Part shown: positions 9,760 through 19,334 of the stretch, piece by piece | Position numbering within the stretch: position 1 is the stretch's first letter | How the letters are laid out: every line of letters starts with the position of its first letter | Assembly: GCA_003725745.1 (NCBI GenBank) | Contig: RHDP01000001.1 | Location: forward strand, 4,100,501 to 4,164,500 | DNA from: Streptomyces sp. I6 | GTDB lineage: Bacteria; Actinomycetota; Actinomycetes; Streptomycetales; Streptomycetaceae | Direction: 5' to 3' | Length of the DNA stretch: 64,000 nt | Notes under the pieces: model-generated | Databases searched by the model: none | Seen by the model: the letters and a program-made list of their open reading frames with translations, nothing else | What the model was told of the DNA's origin: nothing | Program-made: the position numbers and the translations under genes

Positions 9760-11386
9760 ATGACGGACTCGCAGGCCCTCGCCGCCCGGCACACCGGCGC
9801 CCTCGGCACCAACCCCACCGCCGCCGCCCCGGCCGGCGTGCGCACCGCCGCCGACGTGGTCACTCCCGAGGTGGTCGCCCAGCTCACCCGGGGCGTCGTC
9901 GGCTCCGGCCGCACCGCCAACCACACCCCGTTCACCGGGGAGAAGCTGGCGGACCTGCCCGAGTCCACCCCCGAGGACGTGGCCGAGGCCTTCGCCCGCG
10001 CCCGGGCCGCCCAGCCCCTCTGGGCCGCGACCTCCCCGCGCGCCCGCGCCGCCGTGCTGCTGCGCTTCCACGACCTGGTCCTGGAACGCCAGGCCGAGGT
10101 GCTCGACCTCATCCAGCTGGAGACGGGCAAGGCCAGGCTGCACGCCCACGAGGAGGTCCTGGCCGTCGCCGTCGCCGCCCGCCACTACGGCCGGAAGGCA
10201 CCCTCGTATCTGAGGCCCAGGCGGCACACCGGCGTGGTCCCCGTCCTCACCAAGACCACCGAACTGCGCCAGCCGCGGGGAGTCGTGGGCCAGATCGCCC
10301 CTGGAACTACCCGCTGGAGCTGTCGGTCGGCGACGCACTCCCCGCCTTCGTCTCCGGCAACGCCGTCGTGATGAAGCCCGACACCGAAACCGCGCTGACC
10401 GCACTCTGGGCCCGTGACCTGCTCGTCGAGGCAGGGCTCCCGGCGGGCGTCTTCCAGGTCGTCCTCGGCGACGGTCCGGTCGTCGGCCCCGAGGTCGTAC
10501 GGCACGCCGACTACGTCTCGTTCACGGGCTCCACCCGCACCGGCCGCGAGGTCGCCCAGGGCGCCGCCGCCCGTCTCGTCGGCGTCTCCCTCGAACTCGG
10601 CGGGAAGAACGCCATGCTGGTGCTGCATGACGCCGACGTCGACAGGGCCGCGGCCGGCGCCGTCCGGGCCTGCTTCTCGTCCGCCGGGCAGCTCTGCATC
10701 TCCATCGAGCGGCTGTATGTGCACGAGTCGGTCGCCGACGCCTTCGTGGAGCGCTTCGCGGCCCGCACGAAGGCCATGCGTCTGGGCAGCGCCCTCGCCT
10801 ACGGCGCCGACATGGGTTCCCTGGTGGGGGAGCGCCAGCTGGAGACGGTGAAGCGGCACGTGGACGAGGCCGTCGCCAAGGGCGCCACCCTCGTCGCGGG
10901 AGGTGTCCACCGCACCGACATCGGCCCGCTGTTCTACGAGCCGACCATCCTCGACGGGGTGGAGGCCCCGATGTCCGTCTGCACCGAGGAGACCTTCGGA
11001 CCGGTCGTGTCCCTCTACCGGTTCACGGACGAGGACGACGTCATCGAGCAGGCCAACGCCACCCCGTACGGCCTCAACTCCAGCGTCTGGACCAGGGACG
11101 GCAGGCGCGGCCACGCGGTCGCCGCCCGGCTGCGCACCGGCACCGTCAACATCAACGAGGGATATGCCCCGCCTACGGCAGTGTGCAGTCGCCGATGGGC
11201 GGCATGAAGGACTCCGGGCTGAGCCGGCGGCACGGCTCCGAGGGCATCCTCAAGTACACCGAGGCCCAGACCGTGGCACAGCAGCGGTTGATACCGCTCG
11301 CCCCGTCCTTCGGCATGGACGACGAGAAGTACGCGGCGTTCATGAGCACGTCCCTGAAGGTGATGAAGGCCCTGCGGCTGCGCTAG
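9760..11386 (+). CDS. Aldehyde dehydrogenase, succinate-semialdehyde dehydrogenase type (frameshifted)
   Basis: NAD(P)-dependent aldehyde dehydrogenase, about 541 residues when repaired. ATG at 9760. Motifs include ELGGKNAMLV (catalytic Glu) and ACFSSAGQLCISIERLYV (catalytic Cys in GQLC), plus the C-terminal TEETFGPVVSLYRF. The MTDSQ start and GQLC variant resemble the long succinic-semialdehyde dehydrogenases of streptomycetes. The frame shifts near 10300 (one C missing; restored sequence gives GQIAPWNYPLELSVGDALPA) and near 11170 (one C missing; restored gives EGYAPAYGSVQSPMGGMKDS). Both repaired segments are textbook family sequence, so the breaks are probably sequencing errors. The GMC oxidoreductase follows 42 bases downstream, probably in one operon. 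Confidence 0.87.
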
Positions 11387-11428
11387 GCACCCAGCACCCA
11401 GCACCCGCACGTTCTCACGAGGAGAGCC

Positions 11429-13363
11429 ATGTCCGAGGACTTCCCCGCCCAGAAGCCGGGTGACCGGGGCGAGGGCGACACGGATTCCGCGTACGGCCGC
11501 GACGACGGCCACAGCCGCGACGACGGCCACGGCCACGACGACGGCCACGACGGCCACGACCACGGTCACGGCGACGCCGGCCGCACATACGACTACGACG
11601 TCGTCGTGGTCGGCTCGGGCTTCGGAGGCTCGGTCTCCGCACTCCGCCTCACCGAGAAGGGCTACCGTGTCGGCGTCCTGGAGGCGGGCCGCCGCTTCAC
11701 CCGGGAGACCCTCCCGAAGAACTCCTGGGACCTGCGCAACTACCTCTGGGCCCCGGCTCTCGGCCTCTTCGGCATCCAGCGCATCCATCTGCTGGGCAAG
11801 GTGATGGTGCTCGCCGGAGCGGGAGTCGGCGGCGGCTCCCTCAACTACGCCAACACCCTCTACGTGCCGCCCGCGCCGTTCTTCAACGACCCGCAGTGGA
11901 AGGACATCACGGACTGGCAGGAGGAGCTGAGGCCCTACTACGACCAGGCCAAGCGCATGCTGGGGGTACGGCTCAACCCGACCATGACCCCGTCCGACGT
12001 CCATCTGAGGGCCACCGCGCAGGCGATGGGCGTCGGCGACACGTTCCACATGGCGCCGGTGGGCGTCTTCTTCGGTGACGGCCGGGACGCGGCCGGCGAG
12101 GACGGCACCGGTGCGGCGAAGGCCGAGCCCGGGGCCGAGGTCCCCGACCCGTACTTCGGCGGCGCCGGTCCCTCGCGCCGCGCCTGCACGGAGTGCGGCG
12201 AGTGCATGACGGGCTGCCGCCACGGAGCCAAGAACACCCTGAACGAGAACTACCTCCACCTCGCCGAGCGGGCGGGAGCCGTCATCCACCCCATGACGTC
12301 GGTGGTCTCCGTGCGCGAGGACCCCCGAGGCGGCTTCGCGGTCGGGACCGTGCCCAGCGACAACCGGCGCAGGGGCACCGGCCGTACGTTCACGGCCCGC
12401 CGGGTCGTCATCGCCGCCGGCACGTACGGCACCCAGACCCTTCTGCACCGGATGAAGGACGACGGGCTGCTGCCGCGCGTATCCGCCCGGCTCGGCGAGC
12501 TGACCCGGACCAACTCCGAGGCCATCGTCGGCGCCCAGACCGACGACCGGCGCTACCGCAGGCGCCACGGCAGGAACAGGGTGGACTTCACCCGGGGCGT
12601 CGCCATCACGTCCTCGATCCACCCGGACGCCAGCACCCATATCGAGCCGGTCCGCTACGGCAAGGGCTCCAACGCGATGGGCGGGATGACCGTCCTCCAG
12701 GTCCCCTACAGTTCGCGGCGCGTCCTGGCCTGGTTCGCCAACTGCGCCCGCCACCCGTGGCGCACCGCCCGGGCCCTCTCCAACCGCCGCTGGTCGGAGC
12801 GGACCATCATCGGCCTCGTGATGCAGTCCCTGGACAACTCGCTCACGACCTACCGCAAGCCCAGCGGCGTCGGCAAGGGGCTGCTGACCGCACGCCAGGG
12901 CCATGGAGCCCCGAACCCCGGCCAGATCCCCGAGGCCACCCGCGCCGCGACGCTCCTGGCGGAGGAGATCAACGGGTTCGCCGGCTCCAACATCGGCGAG
13001 CTGATCGGCACCCCGCTCACCGCCCACTTCCTCGGCGGCTGCCCCATCGGGGCCTCGGCGGAGACCGGTGTCATCGACCCGTACCACCGCCTGTACGGCC
13101 ACCCGGGCATATCGGTCGTCGACGGGGCCGCGGTGTCCGCCAACCTCGGCGTGAACCCATCCCTGACGATCACGGCCCAGGCGGAGCGCGCGATGTCCTT
13201 CTGGCCCAACAAGGGCGAACAGGACCCCCGCCCCGAACAGGGCGCCGCCTATGAACGCCTGGGCCCCGTCGCGCCTCATGCCCCGGCCGTCCCCGCGGGC
13301 GCCTTCGGGGCCCTGACCCTCCCCTTCCTCGGCGTGCCGGCGGTCCCGCCGAAGTCCTCCTGA
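11429..13363 (+). CDS. GMC-family FAD oxidoreductase, cholesterol-oxidase-like, with His/Asp-rich N-terminus
   Basis: Intact, 644 residues, ATG at 11429 after GAGGAGAGCC. The N-terminal 50 residues consist of repeated Asp-Gly-His units (DDGHGHDDGHDGHDHGHGD), which could bind metal. The Rossmann FAD motif VVVVGSGFGGSVSALRL follows, then GAGVGGGSLNYANTLY, and a GMC C-terminal region with HFLGGCPIG and NLGVNPSLTITAQAERA. A cysteine cluster CTECGECMTGCRHGAKN sits near residue 255. It resembles an iron-sulfur or zinc site and occurs in a subset of GMC proteins related to cholesterol oxidase. The substrate is unknown; an alcohol or sterol is the family expectation. A strong terminator follows. Confidence 0.87.
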   Translation: MSEDFPAQKPGDRGEGDTDSAYGRDDGHSRDDGHGHDDGHDGHDHGHGDAGRTYDYDVVVVGSGFGGSVSALRLTEKGYRVGVLEAGRRFTRETLPKNSWDLRNYLWAPALGLFGIQRIHLLGKVMVLAGAGVGGGSLNYANTLYVPPAPFFNDPQWKDITDWQEELRPYYDQAKRMLGVRLNPTMTPSDVHLRATAQAMGVGDTFHMAPVGVFFGDGRDAAGEDGTGAAKAEPGAEVPDPYFGGAGPSRRACTECGECMTGCRHGAKNTLNENYLHLAERAGAVIHPMTSVVSVREDPRGGFAVGTVPSDNRRRGTGRTFTARRVVIAAGTYGTQTLLHRMKDDGLLPRVSARLGELTRTNSEAIVGAQTDDRRYRRRHGRNRVDFTRGVAITSSIHPDASTHIEPVRYGKGSNAMGGMTVLQVPYSSRRVLAWFANCARHPWRTARALSNRRWSERTIIGLVMQSLDNSLTTYRKPSGVGKGLLTARQGHGAPNPGQIPEATRAATLLAEEINGFAGSNIGELIGTPLTAHFLGGCPIGASAETGVIDPYHRLYGHPGISVVDGAAVSANLGVNPSLTITAQAERAMSFWPNKGEQDPRPEQGAAYERLGPVAPHAPAVPAGAFGALTLPFLGVPAVPPKSS

Positions 13364-13380
13364 CCGCCACCGGACAGACG

Positions 13381-13416
13381 AGAGGCGCTGCACCCCCCTC
13401 CGAGTGCAGCGCCTCT
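13381..13416. terminator. Bidirectional terminator between GMC oxidoreductase and LAETG protein
   Basis: A perfect 13-bp stem, AGAGGCGCTGCAC paired with GTGCAGCGCCTCT, around a 10-base loop, followed by CTTGCCTTT. It lies between two convergent genes and can serve both. Confidence 0.88.
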
Positions 13417-13460
13417 CTTGCCTTTGGGGCTGCCGGTGCGGCTGCCTCTGCGGCGGTTCG

Positions 13461-14582
13461 TTACGCGACCGCGTCACCCTTGCGGCGCTTCATCGCGAAG
13501 ACGACACCGGCACCGGCGACGAGGGCCACACCGCCGGCGATCCCGATGGCCGGGAGCGCCGAGGAGGAACCGGTCTCGGCGAGGTTGCCGGTGACGGGGA
13601 GCTCCTTGATGTCACCCTGGGGCTTGATGTCGCGGCCCTTGTCAGCGGGCTTCTGGTCGCCCGGCTTGGCCTCGCCCGGGTTCTCGTTCGAGGAGCCCGG
13701 CTTCAGAACGACGAAGTCCACGCTGTGGCCCGCGTTCGCGGCGATGCACTCCTGGCCCTTGACGTCACCGAGGTAACCGCCCGAGCCGAAGGAGTAGCTG
13801 TCGCCGGCCGGAGCGTTCTTGTCGATGGTGAGGCGGAGGTCGATCTTCGCGAAGTCCTGGGACTTCATGGTCTCGACGCCCCAGAAGTAGGCGCCGGCCA
13901 GCTCCTTGTCCCCGATGCCAACCCACTCGTTGGTGCCGGGAAGCTTGAACTCCAGGTCGATGTACGGGCTGAGGTACTTGTCCGGGTCGTCGAGCTCGTG
14001 GTTCTCGACCTCGGCGTAGAAGGCGACGCCCTTGAGGTCGGCCTCCGACTTGTTCGTGATGGTGAGGTTGAACTGCTCGGGGGCGCTGCCCGCGACGATC
14101 TTGCCGGGCAGGCCGGAGATCTCGATGTCGAGAGCCTGCTCCTCGAAGTTCTCGTCGACCTCCTCGCAGTACGGCAGAAACCCCTCGTCGTCGCCCGGCT
14201 CCTCGTCGACGTTCTCGTCCTTGGTGGCGTCGTCGTTGGTGGCGTCGTCCTTGGAGGTTTCCTCCTCGGCCGCGTCGCCCTTGGTGGCGTCGTCGTTGGT
14301 GGCGTCGTCCTCGGAGGTTTCCTCGTTGGCGGCGTCGTCCTTGGCCGTGCCCTCTTCCGCGGCCGGGTTCTCGGCGTTGTTCGCGTCGTCCTCGGTGGAG
14401 GGCGTCTCGGTCTTCGACGAGTCGTCCTCCGGCTTCGAGGTCTCCGCGTCACCGGTCGTGCCAGCGGTGGAGGTCGGGCTGGGGGTGCCGTCAGTCGCGT
14501 ACGCGGCCGGGGCCGCCAGGAAGGCGGCAGGGGCTATGACAGCGGTCGCGGCGGCGACAGCCACAGCGCGGCGAAGCTTCAT
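13461..14582 (-). CDS. Sortase-anchored (LAETG) acidic surface protein
   Basis: ATG at 14582 with GAGG upstream, 373 residues. It has a signal peptide (MKLRRAVAVAAATAVI...AAYA), then about 90 residues of Ser/Thr/Asp/Glu-rich sequence with a 20-residue tandem repeat, then a folded domain (about 125-300). The C-terminus has the LAETG motif followed by a hydrophobic helix and an MKRRKG tail. LAETG is the class E sortase signal used in Streptomyces, so the protein should be covalently bound to peptidoglycan with a stalk formed by the acidic repeats. The folded domain is not one I recognise; conserved Cys appear in LPYCEEVDE and GQECIAAN. A well-formed promoter and possible Crp site lie upstream. 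Confidence 0.88.
   Translation of the reverse strand: MKLRRAVAVAAATAVIAPAAFLAAPAAYATDGTPSPTSTAGTTGDAETSKPEDDSSKTETPSTEDDANNAENPAAEEGTAKDDAANEETSEDDATNDDATKGDAAEEETSKDDATNDDATKDENVDEEPGDDEGFLPYCEEVDENFEEQALDIEISGLPGKIVAGSAPEQFNLTITNKSEADLKGVAFYAEVENHELDDPDKYLSPYIDLEFKLPGTNEWVGIGDKELAGAYFWGVETMKSQDFAKIDLRLTIDKNAPAGDSYSFGSGGYLGDVKGQECIAANAGHSVDFVVLKPGSSNENPGEAKPGDQKPADKGRDIKPQGDIKELPVTGNLAETGSSSALPAIGIAGGVALVAGAGVVFAMKRRKGDAVA
14221..14340. repeat. 60-bp tandem duplication inside the LAETG protein gene
   Basis: Bases 14221-14280 and 14281-14340 are near-identical, with the first 30 bases the same and scattered changes after. They encode two 20-residue acidic units around DDATNDDATK. In-frame expansion of a cell-wall stalk is the natural reading. 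Confidence 0.85.
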
Positions 14583-14674
14583 GAAGACCTCAGTGAAGTC
14601 CGGCGTGCCGCGTGACGCGGCACGGAGTCTCGTGGGGCCATCCCGGCTGTGGAGTCACGGGTGTGGCCGTTGGT

Positions 14675-14703
14675 TTCGTATGCATGACCTGTGGCCAGTG
14701 CAA
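14675..14703 (-). promoter_or_regulatory. Promoter of the LAETG protein gene
   Basis: Read leftward: -35 TTGCAC (14698-14703), exactly 17 bases, -10 TACGAA (14675-14680). The start codon is about 90 bases downstream. The -35 is one arm of a perfect inverted repeat, GTGCAA-TTGG-TTGCAC (14698-14713), which could be an operator. Confidence 0.65.
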
Positions 14704-14734
14704 TTGGTTGCACGGGAACTCACACAGAATTTAT

Positions 14735-14748
14735 GTGATGCGCGTCAC
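14735..14748. promoter_or_regulatory. Candidate Crp-type binding site upstream of the LAETG gene
   Basis: GTGATGCGCGTCAC matches the Streptomyces Crp consensus GTG-N6-GNCAC as I recall it, and also the general TGTGA-N6-TCAC pattern. Its centre is roughly 70-75 bases upstream of the predicted start of transcription, a usual activator position. Confidence 0.45.
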
Positions 14749-14759
14749 GGGATGTGAAG

Positions 14760-15566
14760 TGGCCGTATCCTCGCCGGTCCTGAGCAGTCCCGGCGCTCCC
14801 GGAGGTCCCCGGCCGTCGAGGCGCCCACCGTCCACGGCGGCGGCTGCAAGGTCCGGCGGGAACGCCGGCCGTTGCCGCAGGGCCGCCGGTGACCGTGACG
14901 GCGCAGGGGTGGCGCCGGTACGAGAGGAGGTGACGGGGGTGGGGCGCCGCCGGACCGGGGCGCCCGGTTTCGCGTCGCGCCCGGCGCCTGCGGACGGCTC
15001 CGGGCCCGATCCCCGTGGCCGTGGTGCTGCGCGGAGCGCCCTCTGTCGCGCGGTCGGGGTGGGGACGAACCGGGATCACCGCGGTGCCCGGGCCGCGGGT
15101 GCCGAACCATCCGGCCGGATGCGGCCGGTTCCGGGCGTCCCCGGAACCGGCCGCCTTGGGGTGACCGGGCTGCTGTCCCCTGCCGACCGGTCACGCACGC
15201 CGGGGCGAGGTCCCACGGCGTACCTGCGGTACGCCACACGCCCCGGCGGAGCCACGCGTGGATCTTTCCTTCGGGGCCCGCCCCTGGCTGGCACGGACAC
15301 CGGTACCAACGAAGTGCTCCGGTACCGGTCACGGGCCGTACGGGTGAGAGCGTCTCCGTACGGATGTGCGTACAGCGCCGGGCGGGCGTCCGCGGCACCA
15401 CGGGGGTCCTGAGCACCACCCCGGCCCGGAGTGCCGCACCGGCCCGGAGTGCCGCACCGGCACGGCGCGCCGCCCGGCCCGGAGTGCCGCACCGGCACGG
15501 CGCGCCGCCCGGCCCGGAGTGCCGCCCGGCCCGGAGTGACGGTGCGGGCGCGGTGACCCGCACCGC
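14760..15566. other. Gene-free stretch with mosaic repeats
   Basis: About 800 bases where open frames exist on both strands but none shows family similarity, convincing starts or protein-like composition. The part next to chorismate mutase (15425-15538) is a mosaic of short repeats. I see no RNA gene. Confidence 0.5.
15425..15538. repeat. Mosaic tandem repeat of 18-mer and 17-mer modules
   Basis: CCCGGAGTGCCGCACCGG appears at 15425-15442, 15443-15460 and 15478-15495. A second module, CACGGCGCGCCGCCCGG, lies at 15461-15477 and 15496-15512, and the block ends with degenerate copies. It sits just beyond the stop of the chorismate mutase gene. Confidence 0.8.
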
Positions 15567-15881
15567 TCAGACGCGGCCTCGGCACAGCTCCAGCAGCGTC
15601 ATGGCCAGTGCCGTTCCCGGCTTGCCGAGTGCGTCCCGGTAGCGGCCGAGCACCTCCATCTCGCGGGAGAGGTTCACCCGGCGGCCCCCGGACGTGATCC
15701 GGGCCTCCTGGATGACGGCCGAGACGGCCGTCCGTTCCTGGATCAGCCCGATGATCCGGTCGTCGAGAGCGTCGATGCGCTCACGGGCGCCGGTGATCAG
15801 GTCCGCGGCGTCGTCGGTGCGGGCGCCGGTGTCGGGACGGGTGGTGGCGTCGGGACGGGCGGCGGTGTCGGTGGCGGGCAC
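15567..15881 (-). CDS. Chorismate mutase, AroQ type
   Basis: GTG at 15881 with GAGGAG eight bases upstream, 104 residues, normal for the all-helical AroQ fold. The core reads [20 protein letters not shown] followed by the second helix with [20 protein letters not shown], matching the Arg/Lys/Glu arrangement of AroQ. It converts chorismate to prephenate, the first committed step to Phe and Tyr. There is no signal peptide, so it is cytosolic. The 178-base leader upstream carries a short Phe/Tyr-containing peptide frame and a strong hairpin, suggesting attenuation. It is divergent from guaA. Confidence 0.88.
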   Translation of the reverse strand: MPATDTAARPDATTRPDTGARTDDAADLITGARERIDALDDRIIGLIQERTAVSAVIQEARITSGGRRVNLSREMEVLGRYRDALGKPGTALAMTLLELCRGRV

Positions 15882-15936
15882 AGGGGCTCCTCGGGGTGCG
15901 GGCGCCCCGGAACGGCCGGACCCGGAAACGACAGGA

Positions 15937-15963
15937 CGCCCCGGGCCTTGCCGGCCCGGGGCG
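15937..15963 (-). terminator. Attenuator hairpin in the chorismate mutase leader
   Basis: A perfect 11-bp stem, CGCCCCGGGCC with GGCCCGGGGCG around a TTGCC loop, located between the leader peptide stop and the chorismate mutase start on the leftward transcript. A weaker hairpin, CGCTTG/CAAGCG, overlaps the leader stop codon (15970s-15990s) and could serve as the pause or competing structure. Confidence 0.55.
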
Positions 15964-15987
15964 CCTGGGAAGTCGCTTGTCAGTTGC

Positions 15988-16059
15988 TCAAGCGGCACGA
16001 CCATGGCAGCCGGCGGGCCGGGTGCCATAGGTAAAGACGAAGGTCGTGTGCTTGCGCAT
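15988..16059 (-). CDS. Putative leader peptide for chorismate mutase attenuation
   Basis: A 23-residue frame, ATG 16059 to TGA 15990-15988, containing TTFVFTYG: two Phe and one Tyr close together in a region where such residues are rare. It precedes a strong hairpin and the chorismate mutase gene. No Shine-Dalgarno is visible. A -10-like CATACT ends about five bases before the ATG, so the message may be leaderless. By analogy with amino-acid attenuators, ribosome stalling at the Phe/Tyr codons when charged tRNA is low would prevent the downstream hairpin. This is inferred from layout only. Confidence 0.5.
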   Translation of the reverse strand: MRKHTTFVFTYGTRPAGCHGRAA

Positions 16060-16136
16060 GGGGAAGTATGGCCCTGCGGCCCCGGCGGGGCCAGTGCGGG
16101 CTCGGATGCTGAGACGGGAGCGCCGCCCGGCGCCGG

Positions 16137-16142
16137 TAGAAT
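16137..16142 (+). promoter_or_regulatory. -10 element of the guaA promoter
   Basis: TAGAAT about 45 bases upstream of the guaA start. A GAGACG-like -35 lies about 17-18 bases further up. The -10 is good and the -35 weak. Confidence 0.4.
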
Positions 16143-16186
16143 CGACGGACAGAGCCCCCTCCTCCCACCGCCGGAAGGCCGCCGTA

Positions 16187-17802
<1,616 letters not shown>

Positions 17803-17855
17803 CCTGACCGCCGTCCGCGAGCCGGGCCTGCGCGAGTCGATCTCCCGCGAGTCAA

Positions 17856-17901
17856 CGCCGACGCCGTCGCTCATTCGTTTGAGCGGCGGCATCGGCGTTT
17901 T
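17856..17901 (+). terminator. Rho-independent terminator of guaA
   Basis: An 18-bp stem (17856-17873 with 17880-17897) with one C-A mismatch and one G-U pair, a TTCGTT loop, then TTTT. It is the most classical terminator in the window. Confidence 0.88.
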
Positions 17902-17951
17902 CGCTGGGTAGTCTGATCGTACGTACCAGGCTCACGTCCATGGGAGCACTC

Positions 17952-18533
17952 ATGAGCGCAGAGATCTCGCACCACTGGCCGGTGCCACCGCGAGAGGGCT
18001 ACACCGTGGAGGACCTGCTCACCCTGCCCGACCTCCCGCCGCACACCGAGTTGATCGACGGGAGCCTGGTCTTCGTGAGTCCGCAGCGCTATTTCCACAG
18101 CCTCGCGATCGACCTGCTGGTGCAGGGTCTGCGGAGCACGGCGCCGCCCGAGCTGAGGGTCGTCCGGGAGATGACCGTCGTGGTCGACAGGCGCAACGGA
18201 CCCGAGCCCGACGTCTCGGTGGTCCGGGCCGCCGCCGCGCGGAGCCGGGAGCAGACCTACTTCCAGGTCAGGGACGTGCTGCTGGCGGTCGAGGTGGTCT
18301 CGCCGGACTCCGAGGCGCGTGACACCGACACCAAGCCGCACAAGTATGCGGGCGCGGGCATCCCCTACTTCTGGCGCGTCGAGATGGCCGCCGACGAACG
18401 GCCGGTGGTCCATGTCTTCGAACTCGACAAGGAGAGGCGCGTCTATGTGCCGGGCGGCACGTTCCGCGACCGGCTCAAGGTTTCCGTCCCCTTCGGCATC
18501 GACATCGACCTCGCGGACATCGACCGCCTCTGA
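17952..18533 (+). CDS. Uma2-family (DUF820) PD-(D/E)XK nuclease-like protein
   Basis: ATG at 17952 with GGGAG upstream, preferred over the ATG four codons earlier; 193 residues. The core features of the family are present: ELIDGSLVFVSP near residue 33, PEPDVSVVRA, and LLAVEVVSPDSEARDTDTK, which supplies the D...ExK-type acidic/Lys residues of a restriction-endonuclease fold. The family is common in actinomycetes and cyanobacteria, often as solitary genes. Its DNA target and role are not established. Convergent with the cupin gene. Confidence 0.82.
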   Translation: MSAEISHHWPVPPREGYTVEDLLTLPDLPPHTELIDGSLVFVSPQRYFHSLAIDLLVQGLRSTAPPELRVVREMTVVVDRRNGPEPDVSVVRAAAARSREQTYFQVRDVLLAVEVVSPDSEARDTDTKPHKYAGAGIPYFWRVEMAADERPVVHVFELDKERRVYVPGGTFRDRLKVSVPFGIDIDLADIDRL

Positions 18534-18568
18534 GTCCGGCCGTCACGGCGGAGCCACGCGCCCGCCGC

Positions 18569-19012
18569 TCACCCCTCCTCCAGCGTGAAGTCCTCGAAGT
18601 GGAAGCCCGGCGATACCACGCAGCTCACCAGGACCGGTTCGTCGCCCGCCGGTTCGGCCGACTGCCAGGTGCCCGCCGGGACCAGCAGTTGGGGCCGTTC
18701 ACCGGATTCGACGCCGGGGCCGAGAACGAGGGTCGTGGCGGAGCCGCCCGGCTCCTCACCGGTGCCTGCCAGACACAGCCGGAGCGGTCCGCCGCGGTGC
18801 CAGAGCCACACCTCGTCGGAGCGGACCCGGTGCGGGCGCGAGCGTTCGCCCGGGTGGAGCAGGAAGTAGATTCCGGTGGCGTAGGCGCGCTCGCCGGGAT
18901 AGCCGGGCGGGGTGGTCGAGCCCTCCGTGCGCCATGTCTCGCGGAACCATCCGCCCTCGACATGCGGTTCCAGGCCGAGCAGCTCGACAAGCGGGGAAGC
19001 CGGTTGCGTCAT
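18569..19012 (-). CDS. Cupin-fold protein, DUF985 family
   Basis: ATG at 19012, 147 residues. Typical DUF985 sequence: LLGLEPHVEGGWFRETWR, then AYATGIYFLL, SDEVWLWHRGG and the C-terminal VSPGFHFEDFTL. These are beta-barrel proteins with a sugar-isomerase-like pocket and no proven reaction in most species. There is no secretion signal. It is a single-gene unit. Confidence 0.85.
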   Translation of the reverse strand: MTQPASPLVELLGLEPHVEGGWFRETWRTEGSTTPPGYPGERAYATGIYFLLHPGERSRPHRVRSDEVWLWHRGGPLRLCLAGTGEEPGGSATTLVLGPGVESGERPQLLVPAGTWQSAEPAGDEPVLVSCVVSPGFHFEDFTLEEG

Positions 19013-19274
19013 GGGCACATTGTTCCCCGGCCCCGCGCCGGGTGTGCGCCGCGGCGGGCCGGTCGGCACACCCGGGGGTGCCGTGCGCGCCGTTACCGGT
19101 GAACGACCGGTGGACGGCTCGGTGGCGGCCTCGGCGGATGGAACGGCTACCGGCCCCGTGGCCCGGGACCGCCGCAGCCGGGCCCGAACTCGTCTCGTCG
19201 TAAGTCAATTCGATCGTGCGCAAATCACCCTCCCATCGGGTCACCGGTGCGTGCGCAGCCCCGCCGGTACGGCA

Positions 19275-19290
19275 CAATTCCTTTGAATTG
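19275..19290. repeat. Perfect AT-rich inverted repeat upstream of a membrane protein gene
   Basis: CAATTC-CTTT-GAATTG, 45 bases before the GTG at 19335. AT-rich palindromes are rare here, so an operator is possible. Confidence 0.4.
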
Positions 19291-19334
19291 CAAGGTGGTT
19301 GCCGAAGCCGCCTACCGGGGAGGGGTGCGTCGCC

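Noticed and set aside
14612-15563. Open frames of 260-270 codons on both strands upstream of chorismate mutase
   Set aside because: Both are Arg/Pro/Gly-rich without motifs, overlap the LAETG promoter or the mosaic repeat, and lack good starts.
15974-15985. TTGTCAGTT resembling the damage-promoter -35
   Set aside because: The last base differs, no TAnnnT follows at eight bases, and the sequence belongs to the leader-stop hairpin of chorismate mutase.
17952-19012. Uma2 nuclease plus cupin considered as a defence or toxin-antitoxin pair
   Set aside because: The genes converge with separate starts, the cupin is a housekeeping-type DUF985 protein, and Uma2 genes are common as solitary genes.
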